64,000 nt of DNA, from positions 62,001-126,000 of the forward strand of contig NZ_FWYB01000010.1 in assembly GCF_900176505.1 (NCBI RefSeq), given 5' to 3'. This DNA comes from Pedobacter nyackensis. GTDB lineage: Bacteria; Bacteroidota; Bacteroidia; Sphingobacteriales; Sphingobacteriaceae. Of this stretch, positions 16,967 to 26,364 are shown piece after piece. The notes below the pieces were generated by a model. That model worked only from the letters and a program-made list of their open reading frames with translations. It was not told the origin of the DNA and ran no database searches. Each line of letters begins with the position of its first letter. The stretch's first letter is position 1. The translations under genes were made by a program, and so were the position numbers.

Positions 16967-19243
16967 ATGAAAAGATATATTTACTATGGGGTTCAGGTGG
17001 TCATTTTGTTGGTCGCATTTATGGCCTGCAAAAAGCTAACTACGGATGCCTTTCAGGAACAGCCGGTGCTAAAAGCACCTCTAAACATAACTGTGGTTAA
17101 TGACGATGATCAGTTGCCTGTTGTAGGAGTGAAGGTGATCATTAGTCGGAAAACCTCTCCAAAGGATGATTATGTACAAGTTGATACCATCCGTACTAAT
17201 GAAAAAGGACAGATCAACGGATATATGCTTCCTTATCCAAATTATCTAAAAATAGAAGTAGATACTACGTACTATCATAAAGGAGAGCAAATGCTTGAGT
17301 TTGCGACTGAAAATGGTGGTAATGTTATGCTGCACACTACGCCAAAGTATGGGATGGCTCCTTTAAGTATTTCTGTGAATAATAGCACGACAGATTTGTC
17401 AATTCCTGGTTTAGAACTTTCAATCAGTAGTCGCGCACCGAAAACGACAGAATGGCTTTCTACAGGACCGGAAAATGCAGACGCAGCAGGCAAGCTGATG
17501 GTTTCATTACCTTATCCAAACGAGGTGAGGGTAGCAGTTGCCGATACGATCAGGTATTTCCCGGACACCGTAGTAACTAATCTGAAAAATGTAAGGGGAG
17601 AGGCCGTTGCCTTAAAAACTGAACTGAAACCATTAACTGTTCCACTGGAGGTAACATTATTAGATAAAGATAATCAGAATCCATTGGCAAATGCGGAGAT
17701 CGTAGTACTATTAAAGTTGACTGGCGAGGCTGATTTTAAAGATATTAACCTGGTAGGATCTACCGATAACGATGGCAAGGTTGTCCTGAATGCTCCTTAT
17801 TCTGGTGAGGTGATGGTGAAAACAAATGATGATTTGTATTATCTGCCGGATTCTTACATTACCCGTTTGGCTTATGAGAAAAACAGGAAAATAACTTTAT
17901 CGTCTAAACTTCTAAATCCGCTTGTTCCGGTTGAATTGAGTGTATTTAATGACGTTTATGGTATAAACAATAAAAGAGCTGCTTTTGGCACCAATGTTAA
18001 AGTAAGTTTCAGGAAAAAAGGTCAGACTACATTTACTGATTTTCTAACAAGCGCTATAGCCGCGAATGGTAAATTAACGATGAGTATCCCGTTAGGAGAT
18101 GAGTTTAAGTTTGTTGTAACAGGAGATGATCGGTTTATGGATAAAACGATCACATTTGCCAACGTTGGGTTTACACTGAAAGCGATAGATTTTGCCCTTG
18201 ACTTGCGCCCTGCTAAGTATCCGGAACCGGTGCTAACCAATCTTCAGGTAGGTACATTGGCTTTAAATAATAATTTAAATGTAAATGCGCCACAGGATGT
18301 TGTAATTGATAAATTAGGGAATCGTTACATCAGTGAAGGAAGCGGTAACAGGATTCTTCGTGTAGATAGATTCGGAAATACAACTGTACTTGCCGGAACA
18401 GGAACTGCTGGTTCTACAAATGGTGATGGAGCTGTTGCACAGTTTTATGGCCCATGGGGGCTTACCATTGATAAAGAAGGAAACCTTTATACTGTTGATA
18501 ATACTGCTGCAACAGGGTCACACAAAGTTCGTAAGATCACGATTGATGCATTATATAAAGCCACTGTGAGCACTATTGCAGGTAGTGGAACTGCTGGTTA
18601 TAAAGATGCCATTGGGACGCAGGCTCAATTTAGTCGACCGTCAGGACTGTGTTATGATGAGGCTCGCAACTGTTTGTACGTAGCAGAATGGGCTGGACAT
18701 CGTGTAAGAAAAATAAATTTAGTAAACAATGAAGTCACACTAATTGCTGGTTCTACAGCAACAACTCCTGTAGCGGGTATTACTGCAGGCGTTGGGGATG
18801 CTGCAAGGTTTAATTTCCCCTGGGGAGTAAAGTTAAGTGCTGATGGGAATTCCGTATATGTTTCAAGTTGGACAGGGACAGGGATCAGTAAAGTTCAGTT
18901 GTCTGACAATTCTGTAGTTGTTTTAGGAAGTGCAAAAGCCAACACGTCACAGCCGAGAGGTTTGTATGTGAGCCCTGCCAATCAAATTTTTATCTCTAAT
19001 ACCGCAGGTTTTTACATATCAAAGATGCAAACTGAGCTTCCCGGAAATGCTTCAAGTTTTACCAAACTTACCACCAGTACAACTCGGGGGTACATTGATG
19101 GTGCAGCCAGCACAGCAAGATTTTCTGGTATTGTTGGTATCGCATACGATTCATATAGCGGCATTTTCTACATCGCTGATGGTGATGGTGGGGCGTCCGC
19201 TAATAACAAGATTAGAACCATGAAATCTTCAGATATACAATAA
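16967..19243 (+). CDS. Lipoprotein with four Ig-like repeats and a C-terminal NHL beta-propeller
   Basis: 758 residues from the ATG that puts the SpII signal at the N terminus (cysteine 21, FMAC-KK); an upstream ATG at 16925 falls within the hairpin and is less likely. Residues 30-410 hold four tandem beta-sandwich repeats of about 95 residues, each beginning with a [P][L/V]xxxVxxxD pattern (PLNITVVNDDDQ, PLSISVNNSTTD, PLEVTLLDKDNQ, PVELSVFNDVYG). Residues 440-758 are NHL repeats (NAPQDVVIDKLGNRYISE, GPWGLTIDKEGNLYTVD, RPSGLCYDEARNCLYVAE, FPWGVKLSADGNSVYVS). Such a stalk-plus-propeller layout suits an exposed binding protein that reaches away from the membrane. It closes the long operon. No catalytic motif is visible. 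Confidence 0.82.
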   Translation: MKRYIYYGVQVVILLVAFMACKKLTTDAFQEQPVLKAPLNITVVNDDDQLPVVGVKVIISRKTSPKDDYVQVDTIRTNEKGQINGYMLPYPNYLKIEVDTTYYHKGEQMLEFATENGGNVMLHTTPKYGMAPLSISVNNSTTDLSIPGLELSISSRAPKTTEWLSTGPENADAAGKLMVSLPYPNEVRVAVADTIRYFPDTVVTNLKNVRGEAVALKTELKPLTVPLEVTLLDKDNQNPLANAEIVVLLKLTGEADFKDINLVGSTDNDGKVVLNAPYSGEVMVKTNDDLYYLPDSYITRLAYEKNRKITLSSKLLNPLVPVELSVFNDVYGINNKRAAFGTNVKVSFRKKGQTTFTDFLTSAIAANGKLTMSIPLGDEFKFVVTGDDRFMDKTITFANVGFTLKAIDFALDLRPAKYPEPVLTNLQVGTLALNNNLNVNAPQDVVIDKLGNRYISEGSGNRILRVDRFGNTTVLAGTGTAGSTNGDGAVAQFYGPWGLTIDKEGNLYTVDNTAATGSHKVRKITIDALYKATVSTIAGSGTAGYKDAIGTQAQFSRPSGLCYDEARNCLYVAEWAGHRVRKINLVNNEVTLIAGSTATTPVAGITAGVGDAARFNFPWGVKLSADGNSVYVSSWTGTGISKVQLSDNSVVVLGSAKANTSQPRGLYVSPANQIFISNTAGFYISKMQTELPGNASSFTKLTTSTTRGYIDGAASTARFSGIVGIAYDSYSGIFYIADGDGGASANNKIRTMKSSDIQ

Positions 19244-19247
19244 ACCT

Positions 19248-19355
19248 ATGGAACCTTATCAATGGTATATCCTCGTATTAGCAGTCCTCGATGGACTGCT
19301 AATACTTGGACTAATGATGTTGGATAAGTTGCAGAGGGTGAAAAAGAAACTATAG
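19248..19355 (+). CDS. Possible 35-residue single-span membrane protein
   Basis: A short reading frame starting 5 bp after the NHL gene. The product has a short polar start (MEPYQWY), one hydrophobic segment of about 20 residues (ILVLAVLDGLLILGLMML) and a basic tail (KLQRVKKKL), the composition of a small inner-membrane protein with a cytoplasmic C terminus. Against it: a perfect 13-bp hairpin lies inside the frame, so the hydrophobic pattern could be a by-product of an RNA element. I do not recognise a family. Confidence 0.4.
   Translation: MEPYQWYILVLAVLDGLLILGLMMLDKLQRVKKKL
19275..19305 (+). promoter_or_regulatory. Perfect 13-bp hairpin between the long operon and the GH20 gene
   Basis: Arms GTATTAGCAGTCC and GGACTGCTAATAC with a 5-base loop (TCGAT). 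It lies between the last gene of the double-SusCD operon and the hexosaminidase gene. No U-tract follows directly, so a factor-independent terminator is not clear; it could be a transcript-end stabiliser, a processing site or an attenuator. It overlaps the possible 35-residue reading frame. Confidence 0.6.
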
Positions 19356-19371
19356 TCCATTAAAGAACTAC

Positions 19372-21001
19372 ATGAATAGAATAAAATACGTCCTAAGCGC
19401 AGCATGCTTTTTGTTAATCGGTGGATTTCAGTACGCATTTGCACAGGAAGTCTGCCCGATAATTCCGAGGCCGGCACAAGTAAAAAAATTAAATGAACAG
19501 TTTAATCTAAATGCAAATACTCCGGTAATTCCCAGAGCAGAAGTACTGAAGCCAATAGCTCATTATTTAATACAGGAAGTACTAAAGACTAGGGGACTTC
19601 CCTTGAGTTTGCAACAAACGACGACCAAAATACCCGGTATTGAGTTGAAGCTTTCTTCAAAGAAAATGCCATCTGGATATGTTTTAGATATCAGTGCTAA
19701 AGGAGTGGTCATTACAGCAGGTGACGAAGCCGGGGCATTTTATGGAGCAGTATCTTTATTGCAAATTGTAAGACAAAGCAAGAGCGTCCTGGGTATTCTT
19801 AAACTTCCAGGCTGGAACGTAGCAGATAAACCTTTATATGAATGGCGGGGTATCATGTTGGATGAGTCCCGACATTTTTTTTGTGTAGAAAAGGTAAAGT
19901 CGGTGTTAGACTGGATGGCTTTTTATAAGTTAAACCGCTTTCACTGGCACCTTACCGATGAACCTGCATGGCGTATAGAGATTAAAAAAATACCCCAAAC
20001 TAGCATTAGTAGGTGGGATTGGAGATTACCTCAATGAAACATTGCCAGCCCAATATTATACGCAGGAACAGATCAAAGAAATTGTAAGTTACGCAGCACA
20101 AAGATTTATTACCGTAATTCCGGAAATAGATATGCCGGGACATGCAACTGCCGCGAACAAAGCCTATCCTGAGTTTTCAGGTGGTGGTGCGCCGGGACAT
20201 CCCGAGTTTACCTTTAATCCCGGAAAGGAAGAAACCTATACCTATCTTTCTAATATTCTTCGCGAAACAAATGCCCTATTCCCAGCCCAAATGATTCACC
20301 TTGGTGGAGATGAAGTGAGCTATGGCAATCAAAAATGGCCTACTAATCCTGACATACAACGCCTGATGGCAAGCCATGGTCTGAAAGATGTGAAGACCGT
20401 TGAAAGGTATTTTATGAAGCGCATGGCCGATTCTGTCTATATGAGGAACGCGAAGTTGCTGTTGTGGGATGAAATGGCAGAGGTCGATTTGCCGGTTGAT
20501 AAGACCATTATTTATTGGTGGCGGCAGGATAGGCCGGACGTGTTAGAGCTGGCCTTAAAAAAAGGGTTTAAAACGGTTTTATGTCCGCGTCTTCCGTTTT
20601 ACTTTGACTTTGTTCAGGACAGCACACATACCAATGGCCGTAAATGGAATAAATTGTACAACTCCCTGCAAAATGTATATAATTTTTCTGTGGATCAGTA
20701 TATGAACGTGTCTGCTCAAAAGGATTTGATCTTGGGAGTGCAAGCTGATTTGTGGACAGAAACCGTACAAAATGAACAGCGACTGGATTTTTTATTGTTC
20801 CCAAGAATCACTGCACTTGCCGAAGTGGGCTGGACAGCGAAAGAAGACCGGGATTACCAAGGCTATATGGAGCGACTAAAGGGGCATTTAAAGCTATTTC
20901 AGGAAGCGGGATTGTATTATTACAATCCATTTTACCCTGCCAGAAGCCCCGAGCCAGTAAAAATAGGTGCCGGAATTAAACGTTTTGATACCGGGCTATA
21001 A
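19372..21001 (+). pseudogene. GH20 beta-N-acetylhexosaminidase, interrupted by a single-base frameshift
   Basis: The gene encodes a periplasmic or secreted GH20 enzyme (signal peptide ending AFAQ near residue 25), but the frame breaks at an A7 tract at 19984-19990. With six As the frame runs through as EIKKYPKLALVGG, the expected GH20 sequence; with seven it reads EIKKIPQTS and stops at 20037. The downstream frame carries the rest of the TIM barrel, including IPEIDMPGHA and the catalytic Asp-Glu pair in HLGGDEVSYG (codons at 20309-20314), WWRQDRPD and WTETVQNE. The restored protein would be about 540 residues, a normal size. It would remove terminal GlcNAc/GalNAc, which fits an O-glycan-targeting locus. 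A sequencing error, a true mutation, or slippage-based switching could each explain it. Confidence 0.88.
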
Positions 21002-21028
21002 ACTCAGCTTTCATTGATATGCTTTTTT

Positions 21029-21051
21029 AGCTCCTTAAATGGGGCTTTTTT
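21029..21051 (+). terminator. Rho-independent terminator after the GH20 gene
   Basis: Stem AGCTCC/GGGGCT (6 pairs, one G-U) with a 6-base loop TTAAAT, followed by six Ts. It begins 28 bp after the hexosaminidase stop and separates the first locus from the next SusC. Confidence 0.6.
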
Positions 21052-21120
21052 ATGATTTTTCTACCCTTTTCTTTAGAATTTTCATCTTTTTTAATCAAAT
21101 AATGATTCAGTTTTGAAAAA

Positions 21121-21153
21121 CAAATGCATGTCATTTTTAGTGACACGCATTTG
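21121..21153 (+). promoter_or_regulatory. Long near-perfect inverted repeat in the leader of the third SusC
   Basis: Arms CAAATGCATGTCA and TGACACGCATTTG pair over 13 positions with one mismatch across a 7-base loop (TTTTTAG). It lies about 100 bp before the SusC ATG. It may be an operator for a dimeric regulator or a hairpin in the leader RNA. I found no convincing TTG...TAnnTTTG promoter in this leader. Confidence 0.55.
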
Positions 21154-21249
21154 AGAAGTTTGAGCAATAGGGGTAACCGCCAATTTTATTATTGCAAAAA
21201 CAGTACAGCATCTGCTGTAACCCAAAATTTAAAACTAAACCTGAATTAT

Positions 21250-24200
21250 ATGAAACAAAAAGTGCCTGAAAAGCTGTGTCGTTTAAAATCGCCTCTCAAA
21301 TTGTTGATTTTGATTCCGTTGCTTGGCCTTTTACCGGGTAAGGTTTTAGCGAACGCTGTTTTATTAAAAACAACCGGAGAATTAAATTCAGTATTACAGG
21401 AAACTGTAAAAGGCATTGTTAGAGATGCTGACGGACTCCCGCTTCCCGGAGTTAGCATTCTAGAAAAAGGTACTAAAAATGGAACCAGCACCAACGCTAT
21501 GGGACAATTTTCTATTACCGTTAAAAGTCCTGACGCTATACTAGTTGTAAGTAGCATAGGCTATCTACAGAAAGAGGTAGCATTAAAAGGAAATAACCTG
21601 ATTATTATATTAGAGAGTGATAAAAAAGCGCTGGAAGAGGTGGTCGTTGTGGGATATGGTACACAAAAGAAAGCAAATTTAACCGGTGCCGTTAGTCAGA
21701 TTGATTCAAAAATGCTGGAAAATAGGCCAACTACAAATCTTGGACAAGCTTTGCAGGGACTAATACCCAATTTCAATGTAAATATTGCCAATGGAAATCC
21801 AAAAACTGGTGCTACTTATAACTTAAGGGGTGCAACTTCTTTTAGTAAGGATGCAAATGATGGGAATAAAATCAAATTTTCAAATGGATCTCCTTTTTTA
21901 TTGGTAGATGGAGTTGAAATGGACCCTAATATGCTTAATCCTGATGACATTGAATCCGTAACTGTATTGAAGGATGCTGCTTCTGCTGCTATCTATGGTG
22001 CGCGGGGAGCCTTTGGGGTAGTTTTGATTAAAACTAAGTCAGGCAAAGGCGGAAGGACAAAAGTTACCTATTCCAATTCTTTTCAGTTGAGTTCGCCAAC
22101 GGCTATTCCGGATATATTGGACGCTTATACCATTCAGGATGCAATTGTTAAAGGCTTACAAATGGAGAATGGTTCTGTATCAAACGAGATAGCGAAGCTT
22201 GAAAAGATCAAGGAATACATGGATGATCCGATAAATAATGAACCTTATTATTTTACCGATGCCACTCAAAAAAATATCATTTGGAGAGGAAATGTAAATC
22301 CATATAAAGAGGCTTTACTCCAATCTTCACCAATGCAAAAACATAACCTATCCTTATCCGGTGGAAGTGAAAATACATCCTTTTATGGTTCATTTGGTTA
22401 CCAGGATCAGGATGGATTGTATAAAATCAATACCGATAATCTGAAGCGATATAATGCATTGTTAAATGTATCGTCCAAAGTTAATGATTGGTTTAAAATG
22501 GATTTTAAAACGGCTTATAACAATTCTACTTATATCGAGCCAGTTAGTCCTGCGGGTAAAGGAGGTTGGTGGGTAGCCATGTCTCAGGAACCCGGACGGA
22601 ATGTGAATATGCCCATGCTGGTTCCTGCATCTTTACATGTTCCACAAAAATATACAGATAACATCCTTTCTTTTATGGATTACGGGTCGTCTGTTGATGA
22701 AAACAATTCAAATATTTTGTTAGCGGCGTCGCCCACCGTTAATTTCACAAAAGAATGGGCTTTAAAAGGAGATATCTCGTACTTGTCAAATGGTAGTATT
22801 AAAAAAACGATTTTACCCTACATGCAGCGGATGGAGACGGTTGTTGGTTCTGCTACTTCAACACAAACTGATCCGGGGTATGTCGAAAGGTATAACTTCA
22901 ACTCCAATAAATACACCATAAATGTGTACACCGATTATGCCAAAACAGTTGCCGGAAAGCACAACTTCCACGGTTTGGTTGGTTTCAATAAAGAGTGGTA
23001 TACCGAACAGGATGCAACAGCTACACGTACTGCTATGAATCCGAATGTGCCTACATTGGGGCAAGCTCAAGGAGTTATGACAGTGGGTGATAATGAAAAT
23101 CATTGGGCAGTTCAGGGGCTGTTTTATCGTTTTACCTACAATTATGAGGGTAAGTATTTACTTGAATCCAATGGCCGATCGGATGGTACTTCCAGATTCC
23201 AGGCCGACCGGAGATTTAAGTTCTTCCCATCTGTGTCAGCGGGATGGCGCGTAACGGAAGAGTCTTTTGCAAAAAGTATAAAACCTTATATCAACGATTT
23301 CAAATTAAGAGCATCTTATGGAAGTTTGGGTAATCAGAATGTAAGCGGATATTATCCATATATCTTACAATATGGTACAAGTGCTCAAATTAGTTATTTG
23401 ATGAGCGGAATACGACCTGTAGGGATTACTCCTCCAGGATTGGTAGATCCTAACTTCACCTGGGAAACGGCAACAACGATTGATTTTGGATTTGATTTAA
23501 CTGCTTTTAATCACTTTGAAATTAATTTTGACTGGTATAGAAGAAGAACCAGTGATATATTAATTGATGGATTGAAATATCCTTCTGTACTTGGGGCAGC
23601 TTCTCCTCAGGTTAATTCCGGGACTATGGATACTAAAGGCTGGGAATTGGGTGTGAAATATAAAAACAACACAAGCTATGGATTGAATTACGATTTTGCA
23701 GCTACACTTAGTGATGCCCAATCTGAAGTTGTGAAATTTGCCAATAATCCGACTAAAATAATTAGTGATGCACTATTGTATGAAGGTCAAAAGATGGGGG
23801 AGATATGGGGATATGAAACTTTTGGTATTTTCCAGTCACAGGATGAAATCAACAGCGCACCAACTCAAAAGCTGATATCGTCTGGTCTTTGGTTTCCGGG
23901 AGATGTTAGGTATAAAGACCTTGATGGCAACAATGAGATTACTCCCGGTAACAGTACTGTGGGGAATTCAGGCGATAGAAAAATCATTGGAAACAATACG
24001 CCTAGATATCAATTTGGTTTAAATTCAAACTTCAGCTTTAAGAACTTCGATCTGAATATTTTTATGCAGGGTGTTGGGAAACGCGATTTATGGATAAACA
24101 ATAACTTGTATTGGGGAGCCGGTTCAACGGGTACCTGGGAAACCTATAACAACTCATGGACACCAGAGCGTAGGGATGCCTTTTATCCGGCCTATAAAAA

Positions 24201-24456
24201 TGCGGCCAGAAATAGGGTAACACAAAGCAGATATCTGGCAAATGGGGCTTATTTACGTATGAAGAACCTGGCTATTGGTTATAGTCTACCCAAAACACTA
24301 ACCGATAAGGTTAAGCTTCAGAAAATAAGAATTTCGGCCTCGGCTTATAATCTATTTGAGGTTAAAAGTGTACCGAAAACATTTGACCCTGAATTGGTGG
24401 GTATGAATTACCCTATTATCAGATCATTTGCATTCGGTATACAGGCTACATTTTAA
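21250..24456 (+). CDS. SusC-like TonB-dependent outer-membrane receptor
   Basis: 1068 residues from the ATG that gives a proper signal peptide (MKQKVPEKL... ending LPGKVLANA); an in-frame ATG at 21124 lies inside the leader hairpin and would add 42 non-signal-like residues. Parts in order: carboxypeptidase-regulatory-like domain (VKGIVRDADGLPLPGVSILEKGTKNG), the SusC motif VVVGYGTQKKANLTGAV, the plug with FLLVDGVEMDPN and AASAAIYGARGAFGVVLI, and a barrel ending in SFAFGIQATF. It is the first gene of the second glycan locus and pairs with the SusD 61 bp downstream. The TonB box and plug are typical of canonical SusC, closer to consensus than those of the second SusC in the first operon. Confidence 0.95.
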   Translation: MKQKVPEKLCRLKSPLKLLILIPLLGLLPGKVLANAVLLKTTGELNSVLQETVKGIVRDADGLPLPGVSILEKGTKNGTSTNAMGQFSITVKSPDAILVVSSIGYLQKEVALKGNNLIIILESDKKALEEVVVVGYGTQKKANLTGAVSQIDSKMLENRPTTNLGQALQGLIPNFNVNIANGNPKTGATYNLRGATSFSKDANDGNKIKFSNGSPFLLVDGVEMDPNMLNPDDIESVTVLKDAASAAIYGARGAFGVVLIKTKSGKGGRTKVTYSNSFQLSSPTAIPDILDAYTIQDAIVKGLQMENGSVSNEIAKLEKIKEYMDDPINNEPYYFTDATQKNIIWRGNVNPYKEALLQSSPMQKHNLSLSGGSENTSFYGSFGYQDQDGLYKINTDNLKRYNALLNVSSKVNDWFKMDFKTAYNNSTYIEPVSPAGKGGWWVAMSQEPGRNVNMPMLVPASLHVPQKYTDNILSFMDYGSSVDENNSNILLAASPTVNFTKEWALKGDISYLSNGSIKKTILPYMQRMETVVGSATSTQTDPGYVERYNFNSNKYTINVYTDYAKTVAGKHNFHGLVGFNKEWYTEQDATATRTAMNPNVPTLGQAQGVMTVGDNENHWAVQGLFYRFTYNYEGKYLLESNGRSDGTSRFQADRRFKFFPSVSAGWRVTEESFAKSIKPYINDFKLRASYGSLGNQNVSGYYPYILQYGTSAQISYLMSGIRPVGITPPGLVDPNFTWETATTIDFGFDLTAFNHFEINFDWYRRRTSDILIDGLKYPSVLGAASPQVNSGTMDTKGWELGVKYKNNTSYGLNYDFAATLSDAQSEVVKFANNPTKIISDALLYEGQKMGEIWGYETFGIFQSQDEINSAPTQKLISSGLWFPGDVRYKDLDGNNEITPGNSTVGNSGDRKIIGNNTPRYQFGLNSNFSFKNFDLNIFMQGVGKRDLWINNNLYWGAGSTGTWETYNNSWTPERRDAFYPAYKNAARNRVTQSRYLANGAYLRMKNLAIGYSLPKTLTDKVKLQKIRISASAYNLFEVKSVPKTFDPELVGMNYPIIRSFAFGIQATF

Positions 24457-24517
24457 GGCAAATTATTGATAAATCTTTTAATCGCTATTGCAGCAATTAA
24501 AATCAAATTATATAAAG

Positions 24518-26308
24518 ATGAAAAGGAATATAAAATTTTTTATGCTAGCAGTAACATCTTGTTTAGCCTTCTTTGGTTGTAAAAAGGATGGACTGGATCG
24601 CTTCCCGCTGGATAAGATTACCGATTTAAATTTCTGGAAAACAGAAAATGACTTAAAACTATATGTCAATAGTTTTTATCCTACTTATGTTGTTGGTTTC
24701 GGCAGCGGAAATGCCGATGGAACTATGCAACCTTATGGCGTAAATGTGAGTACACTGGTTTATGGTGATCTGATCACAGACAATGCTGCACCAAACGGCT
24801 ATTCTAAAGTTGGTACCGATGAGTACATCGCTTATCTTTCTGGCGCAAATGACTTAGGAGGATGGAAATTTGAAGGAATAAGAAGTCTGAATTATTTTTT
24901 AGATAATTATAAAAGAGGAAACCTTTCAAATGATATCGTAAAACCTTATCTCGGCGAAGTGTACTTCTTCAAAGCATGGGATTACTTCGATAAAGTGAAA
25001 TTATTTGGAGATGTACCCTGGTTAGAACATAGTCTGCAAACCAACTCGCCTGAACTGTATGCGCCTAGAACGCCCAGGGCGCAGGTACTGGATTCTGTAA
25101 TCATGATTCTTGACCGGGCTATCGAATATTTACCCGCAAAAGGAACTGAAGCAAATAATCGTCTAAATAAGGATATGGCCTTGTTCTTGAAATCCAGAAT
25201 TGGATTGTATGAAGGAACTTACAGAAAGTATCACACAGCGTTAGGATTAGACGGTAGCAAATTCTTAAACTATGCGGTTCAGGCTTCGGAAGCTTTGTTG
25301 AGTAAGTATCAGCTTGTACAAGGTGATCGTAATACCGTTTATAACAGCCTTTTTGCTACGGAAACGTATAATGCGAATACTGAGATTATTTTGTGGAGAC
25401 AGTATGATGGAAGTCTGAATTATGGCGCCGCATTTAGTCGGTATTTCACTCAAAATCAGAGACATCAATTTGGCGCTACCCGTAGTTTGGTGGATGACTA
25501 TTTATGCTCAGATGGATTAAGCATTTCAACAAGTCCTTTATTTCAGGGCAAAGGATCAATTCAATCTGAAATGCAAAACCGCGACCCACGTTTAACACAA
25601 ACCATTGCCAATTTTGGAACATACCAATTGTCCAGTTCAACCATAATGGGATCTGAGAACGCACCTACACCAAATCTTCCCGGAATGAATGGGAATAAAT
25701 GCCCTACAGGATATCGTGTAGCAAAATGGTTTTATAATAACCCGGCCGATTGGAATCGTGTTACCAACGGGCAACAAGCTGCTCCGGTATTCCGCTTTGC
25801 CGAAATACTGTTAAATTATGCTGAAGCCAAATATGAACTGGGACAAGCTGATCAATCTGTAATCGATAAAACAATCAACAAGTTACGTGACCGTGTAGGG
25901 ATGGCTCACTTAATTGTTGGAAGTGAACCTGCAGATCCACGTCTTGATGCAATCTATCGGACTTATGTTGGAGGTACAATTAATCCTTTGTTAAGAGAAA
26001 TTCGTAGAGAAAGACGCATTGAGATGGCCTTCGAAAACACGCGTTGGGATGATTTAATGAGATGGAAGGCAGGAAAGTTAATCGATGTACCTATCGAAGG
26101 GATCAAATTTGTTCAATCTCGATTCCCTAAAGTTGTAATCAATAAAGATGTATATCTAAGCGCTGACGGCTATATTATACCTTATTTTAAAACATTACCT
26201 AATGGACGCAAGTTTGATGAAAGTAAGGCTTATTTATTTCCTATTCCAATACAGGATTTATTGCTAAATACAAACCTTAAACAAAATCCAAACTGGAAAA
26301 CGAATTAA
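24518..26308 (+). CDS. SusD/RagB family surface lipoprotein
   Basis: 596 residues; SpII signal (cysteine 21, FFGC-KK) and standard opening (LDRFPLDKITDLNFWKTENDLKLYVN). Core and C-terminal landmarks are present: LGEVYFFKAWDYFDKVKLFGDVPW, APVFRFAEILLNYAEAKYELG and REIRRERRIEMAFENTRWDDLMRWKAG. The start was moved from an upstream ATG at 24488 so that the signal peptide is N-terminal. It is the glycan-capturing lid for the preceding SusC. The fucosidase and uronyl hydrolase genes follow directly, which ties this pair to an acidic fucosylated glycan. Confidence 0.94.
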   Translation: MKRNIKFFMLAVTSCLAFFGCKKDGLDRFPLDKITDLNFWKTENDLKLYVNSFYPTYVVGFGSGNADGTMQPYGVNVSTLVYGDLITDNAAPNGYSKVGTDEYIAYLSGANDLGGWKFEGIRSLNYFLDNYKRGNLSNDIVKPYLGEVYFFKAWDYFDKVKLFGDVPWLEHSLQTNSPELYAPRTPRAQVLDSVIMILDRAIEYLPAKGTEANNRLNKDMALFLKSRIGLYEGTYRKYHTALGLDGSKFLNYAVQASEALLSKYQLVQGDRNTVYNSLFATETYNANTEIILWRQYDGSLNYGAAFSRYFTQNQRHQFGATRSLVDDYLCSDGLSISTSPLFQGKGSIQSEMQNRDPRLTQTIANFGTYQLSSSTIMGSENAPTPNLPGMNGNKCPTGYRVAKWFYNNPADWNRVTNGQQAAPVFRFAEILLNYAEAKYELGQADQSVIDKTINKLRDRVGMAHLIVGSEPADPRLDAIYRTYVGGTINPLLREIRRERRIEMAFENTRWDDLMRWKAGKLIDVPIEGIKFVQSRFPKVVINKDVYLSADGYIIPYFKTLPNGRKFDESKAYLFPIPIQDLLLNTNLKQNPNWKTN

Positions 26309-26364
26309 TTTTAATATAACATTCTTGTTTTACTTAAAAGACAAAGCAGGCATAAAATTTAATT

